Shown: positions 32,745 through 43,912, counted from the stretch's first letter. The stretch is DNA of 64,000 nucleotides from Eledone cirrhosa (GCA_964016885.1 OZ024743.1:164034719-164098718), one strand, 5' to 3'. Program-made: numbers and translations. Notes: generated from the letters alone by a model not told the origin.

Positions 32745-33150
32745 TTTAAGACCCGCCTTACCTAAATACATAGTAAAACCTTCTACAGCCAGTAGGCATC
32801 TCTAACAAAATACACCCCCGTCCCACCACCCACACCCCATCCACACAACCCCCTCCTATGTAAAGTTATGCTGGTGCCACACCATCCAGGCCGAAACAAA
32901 TGAGATCGTGTAGGTGTCACGACAAAAAAACACAGTCCACGCCGTAATGTGGCCGTGTAGGCAACACGGTAAAAACCTCCCAGACCCACACTGTAAATGT
33001 GGTTGGTGTTAGGAAGGGCATCCAACTGTAGAAAACCTGCCAGACAGTCCTATGCGAGCAAGACAATCACTCTTGCCTCAAGTGGGAATACCCCCGTCCA
33101 AACCCATGCAAGCGTGGAACACGGACGTTAAACGTTGATGATGATATGTA
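32745..33150 (+). mobile_element. Severely 5'-truncated LINE (G-type), 3' end only
   Basis: The first bases encode KTRLT and a stop, matching the last residues of copy G (EKTHLT, stop). The 3' UTR follows: GTCACGACAAAAAAACACAG, GTGGTTGGTGTTAGGAAGGG, CATCCAACTGTAGAAAACCT, CATGCAAGCGTGGAACACGG and a GATGATGAT tail. About 400 bp total. Confidence 0.85.
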
Positions 33151-33270
33151 TATGTATATATGTATATATATATATGTATATGTATATGTATATATATATG
33201 TATATGTATATATATATGTATATATATATATATGTATATATATATATGTATATGTATATGTATGTATATG

Positions 33271-33323
<53 letters not shown>

Positions 33324-33345
33324 GTATATCTATATGTGTGTGTCT
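33140..33345. repeat. (TATATG)n/(TA)n microsatellite
   Basis: A 200-bp mix of TATATG, TATGTA and TA units. Open frames on both strands here are microsatellite artefacts. Confidence 0.95.
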
Positions 33346-33406
33346 GTGTCTCAGCTTGAATTCAAATGCTGCTGAAGTCATTCTTCAAGTACTCTCGTCC
33401 TCTCTT

Positions 33407-33423
33407 GCACACACACACACACT

Positions 33424-33476
<53 letters not shown>
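33407..33476. repeat. (CA)n and (TA)n microsatellite
   Basis: ACACAC followed by a pure TA run. Confidence 0.95.
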
Positions 33477-33478
<2 letters not shown>

Positions 33479-33604
33479 GCACACGTGTATACTTTCATAA
33501 TAATAATAATTATAATAACTACTTAGTTCAAAAGACTAAAATTCAGTGAGGACACAATAAAAGATATTCCATTACCTAAGGTTTCATGAAATTAGATGAT
33601 TCTA

Positions 33605-33662
33605 ACATATATATATATATGTACATATATTGATATATGCATATATATATGTATGTATGTAA

Positions 33663-33709
<47 letters not shown>

Positions 33710-33965
33710 CACAGAGCAAATGTTTATTATTGGAAGAGATTAAATGTTGATGCAGAAATCTCTGCTTTCACTCTATCCAGGGTATATATATATATATACA
33801 TGTGTGTGTCTGTATTAATATGCATACATGTATGTGTATGCATGTATGTGTATGTATGTATATGTATGCATGTGTGTATCTGTATGCATGTATGTGTATG
33901 TATGTATAAGTAAGTATGTATGTATGTATATGTATGCCTGTGTGTATCTGTATGTGTGTATATGT
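33605..33965. repeat. (TA)n and (TATG)n microsatellite cluster
   Basis: TA runs at 33605-33706, then a long TATGTATG/TGCATG region at 33800-33965, ending abruptly at LINE copy C's 3' UTR. Confidence 0.95.
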
Positions 33966-35600
33966 ATGTTACCTACACGACCACATTACAGCATGGACTG
34001 TGTTTTTTTTGTCGTGACACCTACACGATCTCGATCTCATTTTCTCGTGCTGTTGGTGGGAGTAGGAGGATAGGGTAGGGGTAGTGGATTGGGGTGTATA
34101 TTTGGTTAAGAGGTGCCTACTGACTAGGTTTCGCTTTGTACATAGGCAAGACAGGTCTTCTGTATTACTGCGTAGCGCCAAAATCTTGGTCCAGTGACAT
34201 TGTCTTAGAGAGGTGCAAGTGTGTAAGGTCGGAATTTATCAGATCATCCCAGGTTTTTCTGGGTCTACCTACTCTGCAACTACCATCAATGTTGATCGCC
34301 CTGCACTTTTTTATGCAGCTGTCGTCTTTCATGCGCATCGTAGTCTTCTCTCAAGAAACAGCATCTGATCCCTCTTATTCCTAATTTCTCACCTAGTTCA
34401 TTTATGCTTTGCCGTTCACGTATATTACTATTACACATCCAACGGAGCATGCATGCTTCATTCCTTTCCAGTCTGCGCAGGTCCACTGCACATAATGCCC
34501 ATGTCTCACTGCCATGTAGCATTGCTGTTCGTATACAAGCATCATACAGTCTGCCTTTCATTTTTAGAGAAAAACCTTTTGTGACCAACAGCGGTATAAG
34601 CTCTCTGAACTTTTTCCATCCAGTTCTGACTCTGGCTACTGTACTTTCAGAACACCCTCCACCACTGCTGATTTCGTCACCCAGGTAACGGAAAGTGTCT
34701 ACTATTTCTATAGAACCATCTGGGCAATAGAAGGAGCTAGTGTCCTTTGGACACTTACTACTTATTGCACCTGAGCATCGGCCACATATAAAGTCTACGT
34801 TCTTAGATAGTTTACCTGTGATCCCACTACATCTTTTATGTACCCATACTTTGCATTTGGGACATAAAATGGAATTTCTGCCTACTCCTTTCCTACGCAC
34901 TGAGCATGGCCATTTCCCTGAGGGCACCTGTGCCCTATTTTCCTTTCTACAAACTAGAACTTTAGTCTTAGACAAGTTAACTTTAAGGCCTTTTGATTCT
35001 AGGCCATGCTTCCATGTTTGGAATTTCTTCTCTAGTTCAGCTATGAGCATTAGATCATCTGCGTACAGGTGTTCCCATGGGCAGCCGGTCTTGAACTCCT
35101 CTGTTATAGCCTGAAGAGCAATAATAAATAAGAGGTGGCTAAGGACAGAGCCTTGATGAATGCCAACTTTTACTTCACTATATTCATTGTTAATTCTAAC
35201 CTTACTGACTGTTTCATTATACATAGCTTGTATAGCTCTCATAAGCCATTCATCTACACCTAGTTTTCTGAGAGCCTACCAGATAATGGAGCGGGGGACT
35301 CTGTCAAAGGGTTTCTCCAGATCTACAAAAGCTAAGTAGAGAGGTTTACTTTTAGCTAGGTACTTCTCTTGTAGTTGTCGTACAAGGAAAAGAGTGTCTG
35401 TGGTACTTTTACCTGACACAAACCCGAACTGCATTTCATCTAGATCAATTCGCTCTGTGATTAGTTGCGCTATAACTTTTTCTGTGACCTTCATGACCTG
35501 GTCAACTAACTTAATGCCTCTATAGTTTCCCCTATCTAGAGCATCCTCTTTACCCTTGTAGCAGTTAATGATGATGATGCTGCTATGCCAGTCTTTTGGA
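33966..35600 (-). pseudogene. LINE copy C: RT and 3' UTR, 5' truncated
   Basis: On the minus strand: PKDWHSSI, NCYKGKEDALDRGNYRGIKL, EMQFGFVSGKSTTDTLFLVR, YLAFVDLEKPFDRVPRSIIW, IHQGSVLSHLLF, HLYADDLMLIAE (YADD), a Cys4-His-Cys3-type finger (WPCSVRRKG, with the second Cys replaced by Arg), DTFRYLGDEISSGGGCSEST, MLHGSETWALCAVDLRRLER and RKTW remnants. Most of it is open in two long frames (35725-35276 and 35242-34286), with a stop and shifts between them and near the C-terminus. The 3' UTR (33966-34135) is cut by a TATG microsatellite. It belongs with copies F and G. Confidence 0.88.
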
Positions 35601-35945
35601 GTTGTCGAAAAGTAGGACTGTCTTCCTGGCGTGGAGGATGATATTTCTTTCCTGGTCGGTGATGGGCGTGAATGTTTCGGCAAAGTCCAAGGCGGCCGTA
35701 AGGAGCAGTAAGGTAATTGATGCATAGTAACTCTCTATGCCAAACTGGATGAATTTTGTGTGTCGTTTGTATTCCATATTGCTGAACCATGAGATTACTT
35801 CCTGGGTGTTGATCCACAGGCTAAGTCTCGCGTTTTGCTTAAATTTTCGTATAACGCGGTCTAGGATTTTTTTACTGATTCTCCCTATGTCATACTTCGT
35901 TGGGTTTATAAGCCTTATGGATGGTTTGCGGTTGAAGTCGGGCTG
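35583..35945 (-). pseudogene. RT fragment of a GIY-YIG-type retroelement
   Basis: A 120-codon stop-free minus frame reads PDFNRKPSIRLINPTKYDIG, RISKKILDRVIRKFKQNARL, WINTQEVISWFSN, KFIQFGIESYYASITLLLLT and PITDQERNIILHARKTVLLF. I recognise this as the early RT domain (finger plus motif A) of a metazoan retroelement family whose RT is followed by a GIY-YIG-like nuclease. Motif A normally reads QFDIE. Here the catalytic Asp is Gly (QFGIE), so it is dead. The fragment sits between two 5'-truncated LINE ends and continues into LINE copy C near 35600. Confidence 0.6.
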
Positions 35946-37519
35946 GGCGTGGCACTGTGGACATGATCTTTACAGCCAGACAACGGCAAGAAAAGTGTGT
36001 TGAGCAGAATGTGGATCTCTACCAGGTGTTTGTTGATCTGACAAAGGCGTTTGACACGGTCAACAGAAAGGCTTTATGGGATATCTTGAAGTTTGTTTCC
36101 ATTTTGCGTTTGTTCCATGATGACATGAAGGCATGGGTAAATGTTGGTGGAAAGCTCTTTGAGCCGGTGATGGTCGAGAATGGAGTCAAACAGGGTGACA
36201 TTCCAGCTCCAACGCTCTTTGCTTTGTACTTTTCCATTGTCTTCGAACAGGCCTTCGGGAACTGCAATCATGGTATATATGTTCGCTCTCGATCAACTGG
36301 AAAGCTGTTTAATATCAAGAGGTTCAATGCTAAGTCAAAGGTTCACTTGTCACTAATCATGGATTTGCTTTATGCAGATGACTGTGACCTGGTAGCGCAG
36401 ACGGAGGTTGATATGCAGCATCTCATGGAAGCATTTTCTAATGCGTGTACTGCATTGGGACTTACCATAAGCCTGAAAAAAACAGTAGCCATGTACCAAC
36501 CAGCCCCTAGTAAGCTATGTTGTGAGCCCAACATCTTGGTTTATGGTGAAAGACTAAGGGTCGTTGGCAGTTTTGTATATCTTGGAAGCACTCTGAGTAT
36601 GTCCTGCGATCTTGATGGGGAAATATCAAACAGGATACAGAAAGCCAGTGATGCTTTTGGAAAACTGAACAAGCGTCTCTGGTCTCAACACGGAATTTTG
36701 GTAAAGACAAAGCCCAAAGTGTATCGTGTGTGTGCTCGCGGCACTTCATGCTTGTGAGACGTGGGTGGTCTACCGTAGACAGATGAAGCGACTTGAGAGG
36801 TTCCACCAATGCTGCTTACGTCGGATCCTCGGCATAACTTGGCAAATGTTTGTCACTGACGTCGAGGTTCTGGACAGAAGTGGCTGTGATAATGTTGAGT
36901 CCCTGATTTTGAAACATCAGCTGCGCTGGACAGGCCATCTTGTAAGGATGAATGACAAGCGAATGCCGAAGCAGCTGCTTTATGGCGAGCTCCAAATGCA
37001 AAAAAGGAACGCGAGCAAACCCAAGATGTGTTTTAAGGACTGCATCAAGGGGGCGCTCAAGAAAAGTAACATCCCTTGTGAGCACTGGGAAGCATGCGCT
37101 AGTGACCGATCGCATTGGAGGAAAGCAGTGGCTCGTGGCAAGAGTCTATTTGAGGAAACAAGAAGAAGGCACACGACACTAAAAAGAGATGTCCGGAAAC
37201 GAATCCATGTTGGCCTGACCTGACATGTGAAACCTGTAATAGGGTTTGTCTGAGCATGGCAGGTCTAAAGAGTCACCTGAGAGTGCACAAGAACAGGGAA
37301 GCAGGCACCTGTGGAGCTATAAGTGTTCATCAGACGACGACATGTAATATTTGTGGAAGGGTATGCAGGTCGAGTAGTGATCTCACATGACACCTTGGGT
37401 CACATGGTACCATGGGCCCAGCACTAGGTGTCAATAATTGTCACAAGTGTAGTGTTTGTACCAGAGTTTTCAAGTCGCTGGCTGGACTAAAAAGTCACAC
37501 TCGTTCAGCGTATCGGTAG
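35937..37519 (+). pseudogene. LINE copy D: RT with C-terminal C2H2 fingers
   Basis: The frame 35957-36757 (open upstream to about 35937) gives GTVDMIFTARQRQEKC, VFVDLTKAFDTVNRKALWDI, NGVKQGDIPAPTLFALYF, LLYADDCDLVAQTEVDM (YADD) and VGSFVYLGSTLSM. After a +1 shift near 36730 it continues as LHACETWVVYRRQMKRLERF, RRILGITWQMF and QLRWTGHLVRMNDKRMPKQL. Back in the first frame are three zinc-finger units: CETCNRVCLSMAGLKSHLRV with His following, CNICGRVCRSSSDLT-stop-H, and CSVCTRVFKSLAGLKSHTRS. It lacks everything before RT motif A, including the endonuclease. It is a different family from copies A-G. The two compensating shifts and one internal stop suggest modest age. Confidence 0.85.
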
Positions 37520-37581
37520 GGGGTCTCCTACATGGATATAAAGTTGTGGCTGTACTCGAAAATGAGTTGGCAGCCACCATG

Positions 37582-37589
<8 letters not shown>

Positions 37590-37630
<41 letters not shown>

Positions 37631-37713
37631 ATGTGTGTGTATATATGTATATGAAAAAACTATTTTTAGAAATATACACAATACAATGGCACAGATAAAG
37701 TTCATGTTCACAC

Positions 37714-37751
<38 letters not shown>

Positions 37752-37762
37752 CATGGCTATGG
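37590..37762. repeat. (TA)n/(TG)n microsatellites
   Basis: TA/TG runs at 37580-37650 and 37713-37751 separated by about 60 bp. Confidence 0.9.
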
Positions 37763-37969
37763 TTGCAAATTCCACCACTCTCACCACTAATTAATTTGAC
37801 AGGTGTCAATAACCCATTGATATCAAAAATTCTTTGGCCAGAGCCTGACAATTATCAGTCACCTTTTTGTTTACTTGAAATAAATGAACCCTGAAATGTG
37901 TTGGCGTTTGTGTGTATGGTTACTTGAGTATGAACGTGAACCTTGTCTTTTATAAGTATTATTCTGTTT

Positions 37970-38472
37970 ATTTCTAATAATAGTTTTTTGAAAGAATCCC
38001 TGTTCTTTAAAATTCCTTTGCCAAGGAGCCTGCAATGGGTTCGTTGGGGTGAGCCTGGCAAGAAGAGTAGCGTCTGTGAGGGTGATCTCATGGGGTGGGA
38101 TTTGTCCCAAGACCTGTTGAAGCTAGTTGTAGACAGTGTCCTCTGTGATGTCTGTAGGGGCATAGGCAATGATGATAGTCATCTTCCCATGCTGCTGCAG
38201 AAAACGGCAGACAGCAAACGGTCACACACTGGATTCCAGCTGATGAGTGACTTGCAGACGTACTTGGGAATGGTCAGTGACATACCACAGTGGCCCGTCC
38301 TATCCTCAGGGCCACTCCAGATGAGGCAGTGGTCGCCTGCGATGAATTCCTTGCTGTCAGGCCAGCGCGTCTTGCAGAGTCCTGCCAATGTGCTGTTGTA
38401 GTGTGATAGCTCTCGGGACAGTGGGGTGGCCGCTCCAGGGCAAAGGAGCGACAGGACATTACATGTAGCAAA
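37970..38472 (-). pseudogene. LINE endonuclease fragment (copy D family)
   Basis: Minus strand: TCNVLSLLCPGAATPLSREL, HYNSTLAGLCKTRWPDSKEF, GDHCLIWSGPEDRTGHCGMS, WNPVCDRLLSAVF, then after a shift IIIAYAPTDITEDTVYN. It ends with GKGILKNR, matching 'GxGILNDNG'. These correspond to the AP-endonuclease N-terminus with its 'TWNVRTL', 'GLxEVRW', 'WSGxxDxxGxxGV' and 'AYAPT' steps. The GDFNA segment with its catalytic Asp is deleted. It lies opposite and downstream of copy D's RT but is not continuous with it. Confidence 0.75.
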
Positions 38473-38489
38473 TATATATATATATATGT

Positions 38490-41065
38490 ATATCATCATC
38501 ATCATTTTATGTCAACTTTTTCTTGCTTACAAGGGTGTGACTGCTCCTCTGTGAGCTTCAATGATCTGAGGTCAGTTCTCACCACCTCCGCCCATGTTTT
38601 TCATGGTCTTCCTCTATTGCGTCTTCCTTCCACCAAGATTTCTTGGCACTTTTTTGCCCAGCAGTCATCTTCCATGTGCATCACATTGCCATACCAATGC
38701 AGTCTTCTCTCTTGCACACTGCAGTTTATTCCTCTTATACACGGTTTCATTCTTAACTCGTCCATGCTTGGTCGTTTACGTACATTGACATTGCACGTCC
38801 ATTGGAGCATGCTTGCTTCATTTCTCTCCAGCCTTTGCATATCTTCTGCAGTTTCTGCCCATGTCTCACTACCATGCAGCATCACACATCTCACACAGGC
38901 ATCATATAACCGATCTTTCATTCATAGGGAGAAACCCTTCGTTGTCAACAGAGGAAGCAGCTCCCTAAACTTCTTCCATCCTGTCCTTATTCTAGATACT
39001 GTGGCCTCGGAACATCATCCTCCCTTGCTAATCTGATCATCTAGATATCGGAAGCTATCAACCACCTCTATAGATCCTACCTGCATTTGAAAAGTGTGCC
39101 TATCACTGCCACTTCTATCAATTTTCCCTGAACATCTACTACATATGAAGTTTTTCTTTCCTGTTAGTTTGCCTGCTATCCAACTACACCTCTTGTTTAC
39201 CAAAGTTCTGCATTGTGTACATTGTATAGAGTTTATGCCAACTCTTTTTCTACATATCAAGCGTGGCCATTTCCTTGATGGAATCTGTGTCTTGTTCTCT
39301 TTCCTACTTATCAACACTTTAGTCTTTGCTAGTTCACTATCAGTCCCCTTGATTCCAACTGCTGTTTCCACAACTGAAATTTATTCTCTTCTGATTAGAG
39401 AAGTTCCTATGGGCAGCCAGTCTTAAACTCCTCTGTTATGGTTTGGAGGACTATAATGAATAAGAGTAGGCTGAGGACTGAACTCTGATGTACTCCTACT
39501 TGTATCTGGAATTCCTCACTAAACTCCATTCCTACTCTCACTATACTGACAGCTCCTCTGTACAAAGCTTGCATTGTCCTCACAAGCCATTCCTCTATAC
39601 CTAGTTTCCTTAGGGACCACCAGATGACAGATTGGGGTACTCTACTAAAGGCCTTCTCTAGGTCAACAAAAGCTAAATATAGTGGCTTATTCTTCTCTAA
39701 GAACTTCTCTTGTAGTTGTCTCACTAGGAAGAGCGCATCTGTTGTACTTTTCCCAGGCACAAAACCAAACTGCATCTCATCTAATTTGACTCTTTCTCTA
39801 ATTAGTTGTGCTAGCACTCTTTCTGTCACTTTCATAACCCGATCCATCAGTTTGGACACACTTATCTCCAACAACATCCTGATTTACACTGACACACTGC
39901 CTTGCAATGCAGAACACCTCACGTCTCTGATCCTCTAGTCGCAGAACATTGGCAAACCTCCTACTCTCAGCTTATCTGCATGCTGTGTATACCTGACGTC
40001 TAGCCTCTCTTTTAGTGGCTGAGTATCAGTCTCTACTCCCCCCATTTTTCCAATCCTCCCATGCTTGTCTTTTGTTCCATCACCAAGTCACTTTCTGTCT
40101 GGTTGGAGCTTTTCTCCAGCCACAAGTCTCTTTAGTTGCGTGCAGTATGTTGTCGCATAAGAACTTACAGTTTTTGTATATCATAATATTCGAATTTGTC
40201 TTCTTTCTCATCATACACATCTTGTGGGGCTTTCCTAAATTTATATTTAAGTGAAAGGTCCTTAAGCTTTCAGACCTTCCTTTTCCATACCTTCCTGCGT
40301 GTCTCATTTTGTCACTTGTTTATTGAGCTGTCACTAACGACTAACCTATGTTGGGGGGTATATTCTTCCCTGGGGTATGCCTTAGTATTTGACACCATCT
40401 GTCTGTCTCATTGCCCAATTAGCAATAAGTCAATCTGGCTTATGTGCACGCCTGATTGATAGGTGATTAGGTGATTGGCAGGTTTCCTGAGGTTAGTGTT
40501 GCAAAGGGTTAGTTCACTTGCATCACAAAATTTAAGAAGCCTCACTCCTTCTTCATTTCTTGAGCCATGACCTTAACCACCATGTACCCAAGTATATCCA
40601 TCCTGGAGCTGCCCAACATGACCATTGAAGTATAACTAGGTCTCTGTCCTCTGTCACTATGGTTGTCTCTAGAAGTTGCTCGTAAAAGCAGTCCTTCTCT
40701 TCTTTACCTAGGCTCGTTCGGGGAGCATAGGTAGAGATAATTGTCGGCAGTCTATTGCCCACAACTTATCTAATCTTAATGATTCTCTTACTTACTCTAA
40801 CTACTTCTATTGTCTTATTAATCCACTTCTCAACCAGTAAAATGCCTACCCCACCTACCCCATGATCTTTTCTTACTCAGAAAAGCCTATAGCTAAGCTG
40901 TTTGCTTGCGATTAGCCTTGCTGAGGCACCTCTCCATCTCACTTCTTGTATGCAGCACACATCCACATGTCTTCTCTCTAGCATCACTACAATCTCACCA
41001 GATCTACCTCTGAGTGCCAACATTAAGTGTGGCAACCCTGAGATGTGTCATCTTTTGTTGATTTT
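38490..41065 (-). pseudogene. LINE copy E: near-full-length but internally deleted
   Basis: The minus strand starts with RVATLNVGTQR (endonuclease 'LNVGTL'), then DVCCIQEVRWRGASARLIAS, PTIISTYAPRTSLGKEEKDC, DRDLVIL, ATKETCGWRKAPTRQKVTW, LMDRVMKVTERVLAQLIRER, EMQFGFVPGKSTTDALFLVR, AFVDLEKAFSRVPQSVIWWS, VHQSSVLSLLLFI, a lost YADD stretch, LISRKENKTQIPS, the Cys finger (HKRC changed to NKRC), FRYLDDQIS, MLHGSETWAETAEDMQRLER and GRP. About 310 bp between the linker and RT motif 1 is missing compared with copy A (join near 39850). The tail CATCATCATCATTTTATGTC is at 38491-38510. Many shifts and stops are present. It groups with copies A and B by sequence. Confidence 0.85.
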
Positions 41066-41119
41066 TACCTTTTTCTCTGCAATGAAAAATATTTAAAATC
41101 ATTATCATCATTATTATTG

Positions 41120-41147
41120 TTGTGTGTGTGTGTGTGTGTGTGTGTAT
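41120..41147. repeat. (GT)n microsatellite
   Basis: A pure GT run between the 5' ends of copies E and F. Confidence 0.95.
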
Positions 41148-42210
41148 ACAAGCTATGTATAAAGAAACAGTCAGTAAGGTTAAAATTAACAATGAATATA
41201 GTGAAGAATTTAGCGTAAAAGTTCATCAAGGCTCTGTCCTTAGCCCCCTCCTATTTATTATGGCCCTTCAGGCTATAACAAAGGAGTTTAAGACCGGCTG
41301 CCCATGGGAGCTCCTATATGCAGATGATCTAACTCTCATAGCTGAATCTATGGCTGAACTAGAGAAGAAATTCCAAACATGGAAGAATGGCCTAGAATCA
41401 AAAGGCCTTAAAGTTAACTTGTCTAAGACTAAAGTTCTAGTTTGTAGAAAGGAAAATAGGCCACAGGTGCCCTCAGGGAAATGGCCATGCTCAGTGTGTA
41501 GGAAAGGAGTAGGCAGAAATTCCATTTTATGTCCCAAATGCAAACTATGGGTGCATAAAAGATGTAGTGGGATCACAGGTAAATTATCTAAGAATGTAGA
41601 TTTTATATGTGGCCGATGCTCAGGGGCAATAAGTAGAAAAAGCCCACAGGATACTAGTTCCTTCTATTGCCCAGATGGTTCTATAGAAATAGTGGACACC
41701 TTCCGTTACCTGGGTGACAAAATCAGCAGTGGTGGAGGGTGCTCTGAAAGTACAGTAGCCAGAGTCAGACGGGATGGAAAAAGTTCAGAGAGCTTATACC
41801 GCTGTTGGTCACAAAAGGTTTCTCTCTAAAAATGAAAGGCAGATTGTATGATGCCTGTATACGAACAGCAATGCTACATGGCAGTGAGACATGGGCATTA
41901 CGTGCAGAGGACCTGCACAGACTGGAAAGGAATGAAGCATGCATGCTCCGTTGGATGTGTAATAGTAATATACGTGAACGGCAAAGCATGAATGAACTAA
42001 GTGAGAAATTAGGAATAAGAGGGATCAGATGTTGTTTACTTGAGAGAAGACTACGTTGGTATGGTCACATGAAAGACGACAGCTGCATAAAAAAGTGCAG
42101 GGCGATAAAAATTGATGGTGGTTACGGAGAAAAACCTGGGACGATCTGATAAATTCCGACCTTACACACTTGCATCTCTCTAAGACAATGTCACTGGACC
42201 GAGATCTTTG
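41148..42210 (+). pseudogene. LINE copy F: RT palm to C-terminus, 5' truncated
   Basis: Begins at QAMYKETVSKVKINNEYSEE, then VHQGSVLSPLLFIMALQAIT, ELLYADDLTLIAESMAELEK (YADD), LSKTKVLVCRKENRPQVPS and a complete Cys4-His-Cys3 finger (CSVC, CPKC, HKRC, CGRC). DTFRYLGDKISSGGGCSEST, then after a shift near 41775 KGRLYDACIRTAMLHGSETW, RLERNEACMLRWMCNSNIRE and LLERRLRWYGH follow. One frame from 41122 to 41829 is open but its first residues derive from the GT repeat. RT motif A is missing. Confidence 0.88.
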
Positions 42211-42655
42211 ACACTATGCAGTAATACAGTCTAGCCTATGTACAAAGCGAAACCTAGTCAGTAGGCACCTCTTAACCAAATATACACCCCAATCCACTAC
42301 CCCTACCCTATCTTCCCACTCACACCAACACCACCCTCTCTCTGTAAAGTTGGTACCACAACATCCAGTCCAAATAAATGAGATAATGAGATCGAGATCG
42401 TGTAGGTATCACGACAAAAAAAACACACAGTCCACGCTGTAATGTGGCCGTGTAGGTAACACGGTAAAAAGTTCCCAGTTGCACACTGTAAATGTGGTTG
42501 GTGTTAGGAAGGGCATCCAGCCGTAGAAAACCTGCCAGAGAGTCCTATATGAGCGAGACACGGTCACCCGACCAACCTTGCCTCAAGTGGGACAACTCCC
42601 GTCTAACCCATGCTAGCGTGGAAGATGGGCGTTAAACGAAGATGATGATGATGAT
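42211..42655 (+). repeat. LINE copy F 3' UTR and (GAT)n tail
   Basis: GTGTAGGTATCACGACAAAA, GTGGTTGGTGTTAGGAAGGG, CATCCAGCCGTAGAAAACCT, CCATGCTAGCGTGGAAGATG and GATGATGATGATGATGATG follow in order, as in copy G and the solo end at 32745. Confidence 0.88.
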
Positions 42656-42772
42656 GATGTATGTGTGTGTGTATAGTTATATATATGTATATATGTACAT
42701 GTTTTTATGTGTCTATATCTATCTATGTATATATATATATATCAATATATTTGTGTATATGTATATATATCA
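42656..42772. repeat. TATG/TA microsatellite
   Basis: TATGTGTG and TATA units between the F tail and the next SINE tail. Confidence 0.85.
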
Positions 42773-43115
42773 TCATCATTTCATTTTACGTCCGCCTTTT
42801 CCCTGCTTGCAAGGGTGGGACGGTAACTGATTTTTGGCTTGATTTCTACAGCTGGATGCCCTTCCTAACACCAACCTCATTTACAGTGAGTGCTGGGTGC
42901 TTTTTTGCCATGGCACCTCCACGACCACTTTGCAGTGGAATTATAGGGACACCAGTCCCTATCATCTCATTTCTACAGCTGAGTAAATTGGTGCAATGTG
43001 AAATAAAGTGTCTTGCTCAAGGAAACAACACATCACCCGGTCTGAGAATTGAACTCACAACCTTTCGATTGCAAGCCTAATGCTCTAACCACTAAGCCAT
43101 GTGCCTCCATATAAA
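42773..43115 (-). repeat. tRNA-derived SINE-T with LINE-type tail, complete
   Basis: The minus strand starts GGCACATGGCTTAGTGGTTA (A-box-like), then AAGGTTGTGAGTTCAATTCT (B-box-like), TTCCTTGAGCAAGACACTTT, GTTGGTGTTAGGAAGGGCAT, CCAGCTGTAGAAATCAAGCC and CCTTGCAAGCAGGGAAAAGG. It ends ATGAAATGATGATG. Head and tail are both well preserved, making this the clearest SINE-T copy for comparison with the LINE tails. Confidence 0.9.
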
Positions 43116-43119
43116 TATA

Positions 43120-43300
43120 TGTATGTGTGCGTATATATATATATATATGTATATATATGTGTGTGTATATATATATATATATGTGTGTATATATATATAC
43201 ATGTGTGTATATATATATATACATGTGTGTATATGTTTATGTATATGTGTGCGTGTATATATATATGTGTTTGTGTATGTATATTATATATATATTTATA
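43120..43300. repeat. (TA)n(TG)n microsatellite
   Basis: TATATG/TGTGTG mixtures directly following the SINE head. Three overlapping open frames here are artefacts. Confidence 0.95.
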
Positions 43301-43625
43301 TTATGTCTTACAAATGTACGTGTTCATATTCATACATCATGGTTTATTAAGAATTCTTTACCATATTGTAAATTGTTACAGAACGTTAAAAAAATGTTAA
43401 AAATTATCTCTTTTGTTCCTGTAGTCAATAAGTAGTTATTCAAGTGTGTAAATACTGAGTGTTCTTAAAAAATGTATATATGTGTATATTTGTCTATATA
43501 TATATATATATATCTATATATATATTTATGATTTCCAATCTTTTCTCTACTAAGTATCTCTTTTGTTACCACATTTCTAAGGAAATATACTCAATATTTA
43601 AAGAAATTTGACAGATTTACTAACA
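43301..43625. other. No gene recognised
   Basis: AT-rich, with a TA run at 43494-43525. Confidence 0.4.
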
Positions 43626-43627
43626 TA

Positions 43628-43752
43628 TGATCTGAGTTCAAATCCCACCGAAATTAACTTTGCCTTTCATCCTTATGGGGTCGATAAAATAAAGTACCAG
43701 TAATGCACTGGGATAATTGCTGGCCTTGTGCCAAAAGTAGAAATAATTATTA
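43628..43752 (+). repeat. SINE-I, 5' truncated
   Basis: Begins at ATCTGAGTTCAAATCCCACC and contains CATCCTTATGGGGTCGATAA and GGCCTTGTGCCAAAAGTAGA. Confidence 0.85.
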
Positions 43753-43754
43753 TT

Positions 43755-43912
43755 TCATTACTCATATGCTTCCTATATAAAACTATTTTGGAAGATTTTA
43801 ATTTAATCCTAGAAATATGTTAAAGATAGGCTTAAATAGGACCGCTTTAAAGTGGGTAAGTTTGTTTCAAAGAGCCTGTTTTAGTTTAGTTGGTATCAAG
43901 AAGGTTGAATGA
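43755..43912. mobile_element. MITE-B copy
   Basis: Starts ATTACTCATATGCTTCCTAT and ends with TTAGTTTAGTTGGTATCAAG. CTTAAATAGGACCGCTTTAA parallels the copy at 22200. Confidence 0.6.

Noticed and set aside
33067..33526. Tyr/Ile-rich frames on both strands
   Set aside because: Pure TATATG/TA microsatellite translations.
34404..35114. Plus-strand frames opposite LINE copy C
   Set aside because: Antisense shadows of the minus-strand reverse transcriptase. Similar shadows lie opposite copies A, B, E and G.
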